23,131 nucleotides of DNA from contig DASSMB010000242.1 in assembly GCA_035689095.1 (NCBI GenBank), positions 1-23,131 of the forward strand, in the 5' to 3' direction. The position numbers were made by a program, and so were the translations under genes. The notes beneath the pieces were generated by a model, which did no database searches, was not told where the DNA came from, and was given only the letters and a program-made list of their open reading frames with translations. Of the stretch, positions 1-6,391 are shown piece by piece (position 1 is the stretch's first letter; every line of letters begins with the position of its first letter). Source of the DNA: JACDDK01 sp035689095. GTDB taxonomy: Bacteria > Actinomycetota > Rubrobacteria > Rubrobacterales > Rubrobacteraceae.

Positions 1-2540
1 GCGCGGGCGAGTGGGCGTCCGCCGAACTTGGGGTCGTAACCCTCTTCCGCCAGAAGCTCCTTCGCAGCCGGTGTTACCTCTACGGCGACGCGCTGGCTTT
101 CGAGGTGCTTGTTCAGGCGCTTCAGCATGATGTCCACGATCTTGAGCACGTCCTCCTTCGTGAGCGGCTGGAAGACGATGATCTCATCAACGCGGTTCAA
201 GAACTCCGGCCTGAATGCCCGCTCCAGCGCCTCTGTCGCCCGCCGCTCGGTCTCCTTGAAGTCCACGCCGTCGCGCGAGGTGAACCCGAACTGCTTCGTC
301 GAGACGAGGTGCTGGCTCCCGACGTTCGAGGTCATGATAACCACCGTGTTCTCGAAGTTGACCGTGCGGCCCTGCGCGTCCGTCAGGCGGCCGTCGTCGA
401 GCACCTGCAAGAGGATGTTGAACACGTCCGGGTGAGCCTTCTCGATCTCGTCAAAGAGAACCACGCTGTACGGGCGGCGGCGAACCGCTTCCGTCAACTG
501 TCCGGCCTCGTCGTAGCCGACGTAGCCCGGAGGCGCCCCGACGAGCCGGGAGACGGTGTGCTTCTCCTGGTACTCGGACATGTCCACCCGGATCATGGCA
601 TCCTCCTCGCCGAAGAGGTACTCGGCGAGAGTGCGCGCCAGCTCCGTCTTGCCGACTCCGGTAGGACCGAGGAAGATGAAGCTCCCGACCGGCCGCTTCG
701 GGTCCTTTATACCGGCCCGCGCGCGGCGTATAGCCTCGGCGACGGCCTTTACGGCCTTCTCCTGGCCCACGACCCGCTCGTGCAGCACGGCCTCCAGGCT
801 CAGGAGCCGCTCGGCCTCCTCCTGGACTATGTTGGTGGCGGGTACGCCGGTCCACTCCTCCAGGATGCGGGCGATATCCTCGCGGCAGACCTCGGGAGCG
901 TCGGTCTCACGGCGTCCGACCCAGCCCTCCTGGTGCTCGCGCAACTCGACCTTGAGTTGCTCCTGGCGCTGCTTGAGGCTCGCGGCCTTCTCGTAGTCCT
1001 CGGCCCGCACGGCGTCGTCCTTCTCGCGCTCCAGGTTCGCTATCTCCTCCTCTATGCGCTTCACGTCAACCGGCGGGACCGTAGAGCGCAGCCGCACCTC
1101 GGCCGCCGCCTCGTCCAGCAGGTCTATCGCCTTGTCCGGCAGGAAGCGGTCGGTTATGTAGCGGTCGCCGAGCTGGGCGGCGGCGATTATGGCCTCGTCC
1201 GAGATCCTCACCCGATGGTGCGCCTCGTAGCGGTCGCGCAGCCCGAAGAGTATGGCTACCGTCTCGTCCACGGTCGGCTCGTCCACCAGCACCGGCTGGA
1301 AGCGGCGCTCAAGCGCCGGGTCCTTCTCGACGTGCTTGCGGTACTCGTCCAGCGTCGTCGCGCCGACCACCTGAAGCTCGCCGCGCGCGAGGGCGGGCTT
1401 GAGCATGTTCGAGGCGTTCACCGCGCCCTCGGCGCCGCCGGCGCCCACGATCTGGTGCAGCTCATCGATAAACAGGATGATGTCCTTCTCCTCCTGCTGC
1501 AGCTCCTTGATCATCTGCTGCATCCGCTCCTCGAAGTCCCCCCGGAAGCGCGTGCCGGCCACGAGACCGCCCACGTCGAGCGCCAGGACACGCTTGCCCT
1601 TGAGCGACTCCGGGATGTCCTCGGAGACTATGCGCTGCGCGAGCCCCTCGGCCACGGCGGTCTTGCCTACGCCGGCCTCACCTATGAGGACGGGGTTGTT
1701 CTTGGTGCGCCTGGACAGGATGCGGATGACGCGGGCTATCTCCTCGGCGCGGCCGATGACCGGGTCGAGCTCGCCGTCGCGGGCCATCTGGGTGAGGTCC
1801 CTACTGACCTGATCCAGGGTCGGCGTCTTGCTCGGCGGACCCTGCTGACCACCACCCATTCCGGGACCTCCGGCCATCGCGCCCGGCATTCCGGCGCCGG
1901 GACTCGCCTGGGCGCCTCGCTGCTGCATGAGGCGCAGGATCTCACGTCTCAGCGCCTCGGCGTCGTTGGCGCCGTGCTCCGAGAGTATCCGGTATGCGTT
2001 CCCGTCCCCCTCGCCGAGCAGCCCGAGCAACAAATGCTCGCTGCCGACCTGCCCCGCGCCCATCTGCCGGGCGGCGGCGAAAGAGAGCTGCAAGGCCCGC
2101 TTGGCGCTCGGCGTGAACGTGTAGATCTGCTCGCCAGGGTCCCCCCGGAACTCGGAGAAACGACGCCGCATCCCGTCAACGTCCGCGCCGGCCCTGCCAA
2201 GCGCCTCGGTCGCCACATTCTCGCCGGTCACTATGCCCGCGAGCAGGTGGTCGGTCCCGATGGCCGCCGTGCTGGTCGTCCCGGCCGAGGCCTCGCGGGC
2301 GCGCATCACGGCCTCCTGCGCCTCCTGGGAGAGCGCGTCGAAGAGGCTCCCCGGCCCCTGGTTCTGCTGCTGTATCAGGTTCTGAAGCATCTCGAACGGA
2401 TTGGCTCCGCCCTGCCCGCCCCCGATCAGGCCGAGCTGCCGCGCGCACTGCGTGCACAGGTAGTTCGCAACTCGCTGCCCGCCCTGCTGCTGAAACACCT
2501 GCACACTGGCCGGCCGCACCCCGCAATTCTCACAGATCAT
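1..2540 (-). CDS. clpC: Clp ATPase (ClpC/ClpE-like AAA+ unfoldase), 3' end outside window
   Basis: Hexameric AAA+ unfoldase that feeds substrates to ClpP in the cytoplasm. From ATG at 2538-2540, 846 codons are visible and the frame runs off the left edge just after a GGRPLAR motif, so about 60-70 C-terminal residues are missing. Order: Cys4 zinc finger (C3, C6, C29, C32); double Clp_N repeat about 65-205; Gly/Pro/Gln-rich linker; AAA-1 with Walker A GEAGVGKT at 287-294 and a DELH Walker B; UVR/M-like coiled coil; AAA-2 with Walker A GPTGVGKT at 625-632 and a DEIEKAHP motif. GGGAGA lies 9 bases before the start. The zinc finger spacing C-x2-C-x22-C-x2-C is that known for ClpE, whereas the full Clp_N domain is ClpC-like, so the symbol could be clpE. 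It diverges from the phosphofructokinase gene, and a tandem repeat overlaps its likely -35 box. Confidence 0.95.
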   Translation of the reverse strand, partial: MICENCGVRPASVQVFQQQGGQRVANYLCTQCARQLGLIGGGQGGANPFEMLQNLIQQQNQGPGSLFDALSQEAQEAVMRAREASAGTTSTAAIGTDHLLAGIVTGENVATEALGRAGADVDGMRRRFSEFRGDPGEQIYTFTPSAKRALQLSFAAARQMGAGQVGSEHLLLGLLGEGDGNAYRILSEHGANDAEALRREILRLMQQRGAQASPGAGMPGAMAGGPGMGGGQQGPPSKTPTLDQVSRDLTQMARDGELDPVIGRAEEIARVIRILSRRTKNNPVLIGEAGVGKTAVAEGLAQRIVSEDIPESLKGKRVLALDVGGLVAGTRFRGDFEERMQQMIKELQQEEKDIILFIDELHQIVGAGGAEGAVNASNMLKPALARGELQVVGATTLDEYRKHVEKDPALERRFQPVLVDEPTVDETVAILFGLRDRYEAHHRVRISDEAIIAAAQLGDRYITDRFLPDKAIDLLDEAAAEVRLRSTVPPVDVKRIEEEIANLEREKDDAVRAEDYEKAASLKQRQEQLKVELREHQEGWVGRRETDAPEVCREDIARILEEWTGVPATNIVQEEAERLLSLEAVLHERVVGQEKAVKAVAEAIRRARAGIKDPKRPVGSFIFLGPTGVGKTELARTLAEYLFGEEDAMIRVDMSEYQEKHTVSRLVGAPPGYVGYDEAGQLTEAVRRRPYSVVLFDEIEKAHPDVFNILLQVLDDGRLTDAQGRTVNFENTVVIMTSNVGSQHLVSTKQFGFTSRDGVDFKETERRATEALERAFRPEFLNRVDEIIVFQPLTKEDVLKIVDIMLKRLNKHLESQRVAVEVTPAAKELLAEEGYDPKFGGRPLAR

Positions 2541-2587
2541 CTCTCGGAATCTCCCATCTGTCTGAAATCTAAGTCTTCAACGCTCAT

Positions 2588-2615
2588 ATTTTATTACCGG
2601 AAACTGATAGATCAA
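2588..2615 (-). promoter_or_regulatory. Candidate housekeeping promoter of the clp gene
   Basis: On the minus strand TTGATC (2610-2615) and TAAAAT (2588-2593) are separated by 16 bases. This is close to the sigma-70/SigA consensus and would start transcription about 40 bases before the clp ATG. The -35 hexamer lies inside the first copy of the 14-base tandem repeat, so a protein bound there would compete with polymerase. The call rests on consensus matching only. Confidence 0.45.
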
Positions 2616-2632
2616 GAGTGATAGATCAAGAG
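2605..2632. repeat. Perfect 14-bp tandem direct repeat between clp and pfkA (candidate operator)
   Basis: TGATAGATCAAGAG occurs twice head to tail (2605-2618 and 2619-2632) in the only A+T-richer stretch between the divergent clp and phosphofructokinase genes. It overlaps the candidate clp -35 box. The arrangement recalls CtsR operators, which are tandem heptads in front of clp genes. However, the bases do not match the CtsR heptad, the HspR HAIR inverted repeat or the ClgR box. A clp-specific heat-shock or stress repressor site is an inference. Confidence 0.6.
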
Positions 2633-2656
2633 CAGTATCCGGGGGCCGCGCGTTCG

Positions 2657-2662
2657 TATAAT
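2657..2662 (+). promoter_or_regulatory. -10 box for pfkA
   Basis: A perfect TATAAT lies 32 bases before the TTG start codon, which predicts a transcript with a roughly 26-base leader carrying the AGGAG site at 2684-2688. No good -35 hexamer is visible at 16-18 bases, so the promoter may depend on an activator or use a degenerate -35. Confidence 0.45.
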
Positions 2663-2694
2663 TGGCGTTCAGGACGGAGCGAGAGGAGACGGAG

Positions 2695-3663
2695 TTGAGG
2701 ATAGCGGTATTGACGAGCGGGGGCGACGCTCCGGGGATGAACGCGGCGCTGCGGGCGGTGGCACGTACGGGGTTCTTCCGGGGATGGGAGGTCATGGGGG
2801 TATGGGACGGCTACAGGGGGCTTCTGGAAGGCAGGATCTACCCGATGGACCGGCGACGGCTCGGAGGGATCATCCACCGGGGCGGGACGGTGCTCGGGAC
2901 GGAGCGCTCGGCGGAGTTCGCCACCCCCGAGGGGCAGCGCAAGGCGGCGGGAAAGCTGGCGGAGGCCGAGATAGATGGTCTGATCGTCATCGGTGGCAAC
3001 GGTAGCCTGACGGGCGCTCTCAAGCTCGCGGACCTCGGGGTATCCGTGGTGGGCATCCCGGCCTCCATAGACAACGACATATGGGGCACGGACACGGCCA
3101 TCGGGGTGGACACGGCGCTCAACACGGCCCTCGAAGCCATAGACCGCATAAAAGACACGGCGAGCAGTCACCGCCGGGCGCACGTGGTCGAGGTCATGGG
3201 GCGCGACTGCGGGTATCTGGCGCTGATGAGCGCGATCGCGGGCGGCGCGGAGGCGGCCGTGGTCCCCGAGTTCGAGCCCCGGCCGGAGGGCTTGCTGCGC
3301 TTCCTCAAGATGGCATACGAGCAGGGGAAGTCGCACTTCATCGTCGTGGTGGCGGAGGGGGCGCCGGTCTCGGCGGAGGACCTACACGAGTACTTCAACA
3401 ACGAGGGCACCTACGACTCCCGGCTCACGGTCGTGGGGCACATCCAGCGCGGCGGCAGTCCCACGGCCTCGGACCGGATACTGGCGAGCCGGTTCGGCGC
3501 GGCGGCGATAGAGGCGCTCGCCGACGGCGAAGTCGGGACGATGGTAGCGCTGAGAGGAGAGAAGGTCGAGCGCGTCCCGATAAAGGACGTCATCGGGAAG
3601 GAGCGTCCACTGGACCCCGACCTCTACAAGATCGCCGAGGTGTTGGCAGAACTGCCGGAGTAG
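2695..3663 (+). CDS. pfkA: 6-phosphofructokinase (ATP-type family)
   Basis: Phosphorylates fructose 6-phosphate to the 1,6-bisphosphate, the committed step of glycolysis; cytosolic tetramer in the family. The product is 322 residues, the normal bacterial PfkA length. Visible motifs are GGDAPGMN from residue 9, the donor-site loop GGNGS (N102), the substrate loop S124-I-D126-N-D128, and VEVMGRDCG. By alignment with E. coli PfkA, D126 is the catalytic base (D127) and Gly103 matches Gly104, the marker of ATP rather than pyrophosphate use. However, the Mg-associated D103 is Asn here and Gly124 is Ala123. The TTG start at 2695 is chosen because AGGAG sits 6 bases upstream and the protein begins MRIAVLTSGGD as in the family. 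An in-frame TTG at 2662 falls in the -10 box. It is followed after 51 bases by the PRC-barrel gene. Confidence 0.95.
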   Translation: MRIAVLTSGGDAPGMNAALRAVARTGFFRGWEVMGVWDGYRGLLEGRIYPMDRRRLGGIIHRGGTVLGTERSAEFATPEGQRKAAGKLAEAEIDGLIVIGGNGSLTGALKLADLGVSVVGIPASIDNDIWGTDTAIGVDTALNTALEAIDRIKDTASSHRRAHVVEVMGRDCGYLALMSAIAGGAEAAVVPEFEPRPEGLLRFLKMAYEQGKSHFIVVVAEGAPVSAEDLHEYFNNEGTYDSRLTVVGHIQRGGSPTASDRILASRFGAAAIEALADGEVGTMVALRGEKVERVPIKDVIGKERPLDPDLYKIAEVLAELPE

Positions 3664-3714
3664 CGTCATCGGGGTATATTTCCTCAACGATCCAGAACGA
3701 GCGAGGAGGCCAGC

Positions 3715-4383
3715 TTGCAGGAGCGCGGACTTGTAGGACTTACGGCGCGGACAGCGGCGGGCGACGAGGTCGGCCGCATCACGGAGGTCGTCACCGACGA
3801 GGAGAGCGGCGAGCTGACGCACGTAATCGTGGAGAATCAGGAAGGGGATCAGTTCGAGGTTCCGATCACGGCCGTCTCACTCGACCCGGACGCGGACTTC
3901 GCCACCTTCCACGCCGACCCCTCGGACGACGAACCCGGCGACCATGTAGGTGACGAAGAAGAGCCGGAAGATTACGCGCCCCGCGACTCGGACGAAGAAG
4001 ACTCGCGCCACGAGGGTCAGCTAGTCACCGAGCCCGAGAGCGACGAGGAAGGAGCGCGACCGGAGGAAGACCTCGCGCGCGAGGTCTGGGAAGACGAGTC
4101 CTACACCGCCGATTCCGGCTACCCGCGCAACGACGTCTACGTCGACCCGGATACGGGCGAGGAAGGGACAGACCCTCTCCTGAAAGACAACCAGAGTCTG
4201 GAAGACGACGTCGCTGACCTCCTCGACGGCACGGGCCTTACAGTACGCTCCGCCAGAGACGGCGTCGTGGAGCTTACGGGGGCTTCGTCCACGCAGGAGG
4301 ACCTGGAGAGCGTTATCGAGGAGCTTATGGGTCTCGACGATGTCCTTGAGGTGGATACCGTCGACGTAGACGTCTCCGGTTAG
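3715..4383 (+). CDS. PRC-barrel protein with acidic linker and C-terminal BON-like domain
   Basis: A 222-residue acidic soluble protein of unknown role. Residues 1-62 look like a PRC-barrel half (VGLTARTAAGDEVGRI at the start, then a FEVPI strand), a domain found in RimM and photosynthetic reaction-centre H subunits and in many small actinobacterial proteins. Residues about 66-150 are almost all Asp, Glu, Ser and Pro and should be disordered. The last 65 or so residues (DVADLLDGTGLTVRSA and VVELTGAS onward) resemble a BON domain, a small fold linked to membrane or osmotic stress proteins. The TTG start has GAGGAGG 5 bases upstream. TATATT at 3675-3680 could be its own -10, or it may be read from pfkA. 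There is no signal peptide or membrane segment. Confidence 0.85.
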   Translation: MQERGLVGLTARTAAGDEVGRITEVVTDEESGELTHVIVENQEGDQFEVPITAVSLDPDADFATFHADPSDDEPGDHVGDEEEPEDYAPRDSDEEDSRHEGQLVTEPESDEEGARPEEDLAREVWEDESYTADSGYPRNDVYVDPDTGEEGTDPLLKDNQSLEDDVADLLDGTGLTVRSARDGVVELTGASSTQEDLESVIEELMGLDDVLEVDTVDVDVSG

Positions 4384-4423
4384 CCCAGGGCGTTGTGAGC
4401 CGACGCCGGGTTAGACCCGCGCC

Positions 4424-5236
4424 GTGACCACGCCGCAACAGAGAGTGCGCCGCGGCCCGAAAAGTTCCCTGGGCTGGCTGGAACACTTCCGCGCCAACGA
4501 GGAGCCCGAGGTCCTGACGCGAGAAGGGCCCCGGCTCTCGGAGGCGGAGAAGGCGGCGGTGGTCGCATCGGTGCAGGAGTTCCAGCTCGGCGAGAGTTCG
4601 GAGGGCAGGCATCTGCACCGGCTCGCCGCCGAGCACGCGCGGCGGACGGACGACGAAGACTACCTGCGAGCCATCGAGTACTTCATCCGCGAAGAGCAGC
4701 GGCACGCTCGCTACCTGCGGGACTTCCTCGCCCTGGAAGGTTTCGGGACGATCAAACATCGGTGGACCGACACAGTCTTCAGGAGGCTGCGGAACCTGGC
4801 CGGACTGGAGGTCTCCATCGGAGTGTTGCTCACGGCGGAGGTCATCGCCAAGGTCTACTACGAAGGACTGAAGGGAGCCACCCGGTCGCTGGTCCTGCGG
4901 AGGATCTGTGAGCGCATACTCCGGGACGAAGAGGCGCACGTCCGCTTTCAGTCCGAGCGGCTGGCGGTCCTCCGCCGGGGACGCCCGGAGCCGGGTAGAA
5001 AGCTCACGGGTTTGCCGCACCGCACGCTGTTCTTCGGCGCTTGCCTCGTGGTGTGGAAGAACCACGGCGAAGCCATGAGGCGCGGCGGGATGGACTTTCG
5101 GGGCTACTGGCTCCGGTGCTGGGAGGAGTTTGGAACCGCAGCCGGGATGATGGCCCCGGAGAGCTACACGTTCCCGGCGCACGGCAAGGAAGGCTTATCC
5201 CCGCGAAGGATGACGGACGACGGTCCGTATCTCTAA
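4424..5236 (+). CDS. Ferritin-like diiron-site protein
   Basis: A 270-residue helical protein. It carries two E-x2-H pairs about 78 residues apart (E91/H94 and E169/H172) plus Glu candidates near 57-60 and at 139, the ligand layout of ferritin-like four-helix diiron proteins. The actual reaction is unknown; ferroxidase, oxygenase or desaturase-like chemistry are all possible in this fold. The C-terminal 60 residues carry Trp-rich segments (VVWKNHGEAM, FRGYWLRCWEEF) that may form a membrane-facing or lid helix pair. The GTG start at 4424 has a poor ribosome site; GTG at 4445 is an in-frame alternative. It lies 40 bases after the PRC gene, probably in one transcript, and its 3' end overlaps the convergent queF gene by 42 bases. 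Confidence 0.8.
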   Translation: MTTPQQRVRRGPKSSLGWLEHFRANEEPEVLTREGPRLSEAEKAAVVASVQEFQLGESSEGRHLHRLAAEHARRTDDEDYLRAIEYFIREEQRHARYLRDFLALEGFGTIKHRWTDTVFRRLRNLAGLEVSIGVLLTAEVIAKVYYEGLKGATRSLVLRRICERILRDEEAHVRFQSERLAVLRRGRPEPGRKLTGLPHRTLFFGACLVVWKNHGEAMRRGGMDFRGYWLRCWEEFGTAAGMMAPESYTFPAHGKEGLSPRRMTDDGPYL

Positions 5237-5587
5237 CCCGCCCCGTACCTGCTGCGTCAGGTCAACCGTCATCTCGACCGGGTCGCAGGCCGCGACAAGG
5301 TCCTTGAGTAGCGTGGCCGCCATGTCCTCCGCGAACATGCCCTTCTCCCGGAAGCCCCACAGGTAGAGCTTCATCGCCTTAGATTCGAGCAGTTTCTCTT
5401 TCGGACGGTAGCTCAACTTCAGGTCGTAGAAGTCCGGCTGACCGGTTACGGGGCACATCGCGGTCAACTCGTTCGTCGTGAACTCGACGACCGCATCCGT
5501 GTCCGCGTGGTTCCAGGGGACCGTGTCGAGTCCCTCCGCCCCGATAGGGCCTCGCGTCTCGCGGCCCAGAACTGGATTCTCTTGCAC
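5195..5587 (-). CDS. queF: QueF-family NADPH-dependent nitrile reductase (7-cyano-7-deazaguanine reductase), variant active site
   Basis: QueF reduces preQ0 to preQ1 on the queuosine pathway. This 130-residue protein is the short, single-domain (B. subtilis) type. It has the nucleophile C45 in AMCPVTGQPDF, the acid/base D52, and the QueF motif ESKAMKLYLW (68-77). Aligned to B. subtilis QueF, the FHEDC segment reads FAEDM here: H96 is A86 and C99 is M89, while E97 is kept as E87. GTG at 5587 is preferred because GAGGAG lies 6 bases upstream; ATG at 5614 has no ribosome site. It is the last gene of an operon, 60 bases after the SDR gene. Family membership is sure, but the substrate and activity are less so. 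The downstream end overlaps the ferritin-like gene tail to tail. Confidence 0.88.
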   Translation of the reverse strand: MQENPVLGRETRGPIGAEGLDTVPWNHADTDAVVEFTTNELTAMCPVTGQPDFYDLKLSYRPKEKLLESKAMKLYLWGFREKGMFAEDMAATLLKDLVAACDPVEMTVDLTQQVRGGLEIRTVVRHPSRG

Positions 5588-5647
5588 CGTCTTCTCCTCG
5601 CCTCTGAGATCCATGATGTTGCTATGTTACCGCAGCCGGGATCCGGT

Positions 5648-6391
5648 TCAGACAGGCTCGTCGCGCGGCTCGACCAGGACCTCGTTGACGGCGACGTGAT
5701 CCGGCTGCTTAAGAGCATGGATCACGGACGCGGCGACGTCCTCCGGGTCCAGCACCCGCGCTCCGGTTGGCTCTCCGTAGAGCTTGAGCGCCTCCGGGTC
5801 GCTGCTCATCGAGAGCAGGTCCGTAGCCACGTTGCCCGGCTGGATGGTGGTGACCTTCAGCCCCGTCCCGGCCGTTTCGAGCCGCAGCCCCTGGGAGAGC
5901 GCCTCGACGAAGAACTTGCTAGCCGAGTAGACGGCGAGTCCGGGGAATACTTTCCTGCCAGCGTCGGAGGAGATGGTGACGATGTGTCCCCGGCCGCGCT
6001 CCAGCATCCCCGGCAGCACCGCTCCGGCGCAGTTGAGAGCGCCCTTGCAGTTGACCTCGACCGTCCGCTCCCACTCGTCCTCGCGCAGGTTCTTCATCAG
6101 CGTGTAGTACATGACCCCCGCGCAGTTGACGAGGATGTCCACCGGACCCAACTCCGCCCCGGCGCGCTCCACGAGCGCCTTCACCGCCGCCCGGTCCGTA
6201 ACGTCCGTGGGAACCGCCAGGCTTTCGGCCCCGCCCCCCAGCGAGGACCGAACCTCATGCAGCGCGTCCTCCCGGCGGGCGGCGAGCGCGACGCGAGCGC
6301 CCTCGGCGTTTAGCGCGCGGGCGACGGCCGCGCCGATGCCGCTCGAAGCCCCGGTGACCACCGCGGCCCGGCCCCGGAGAGTGTTATCCAC
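5648..6391 (-). CDS. Short-chain dehydrogenase/reductase (SDR), classical type
   Basis: A cytosolic NAD(P)-dependent oxidoreductase of 247 residues, the classical SDR length. The cofactor motif TGASSGIG is at 13-20, NCAG (variant of NNAG) at 89-92, catalytic Ser about 141-142, and the YSASK pair at Y155/K159. Arginines at 39-40 after the second strand favour NADP(H). It resembles the YdfG/serine 3-dehydrogenase-like group, but the substrate cannot be read from sequence. The GTG start overlaps the end of the A-T-R gene by 8 bases, and its AGGAGG site lies inside that gene's last codons, so the two are translationally coupled. A simple reading is that it reduces or otherwise processes the aldehyde released by the A-T-R enzyme; that is inference. 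Confidence 0.92.
   Translation of the reverse strand: MDNTLRGRAAVVTGASSGIGAAVARALNAEGARVALAARREDALHEVRSSLGGGAESLAVPTDVTDRAAVKALVERAGAELGPVDILVNCAGVMYYTLMKNLREDEWERTVEVNCKGALNCAGAVLPGMLERGRGHIVTISSDAGRKVFPGLAVYSASKFFVEALSQGLRLETAGTGLKVTTIQPGNVATDLLSMSSDPEALKLYGEPTGARVLDPEDVAASVIHALKQPDHVAVNEVLVEPRDEPV

Noticed and set aside
105..2621. Long plus-strand ORF of 838 codons opposite the Clp gene
   Set aside because: It is antisense to a clear Clp ATPase, has low-complexity Arg/Leu/Val composition with no domain, and has no ribosome site. High third-position G+C keeps opposite frames open.
2662..2694. Upstream TTG as phosphofructokinase start
   Set aside because: It overlaps the TATAAT box, lacks a ribosome site and adds residues absent from the family. 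TTG 2695 has AGGAG at 6 bases.
5588..5614. ATG at 5614 as queF start
   Set aside because: There is no Shine-Dalgarno before it, whereas GTG 5587 has GAGGAG at 6 bases and the extra residues are not part of the fold.
5588..5647. preQ1 riboswitch before queF
   Set aside because: The 60-base gap after the SDR gene lacks the conserved hairpin and A-rich tail that pairs in the pseudoknot.
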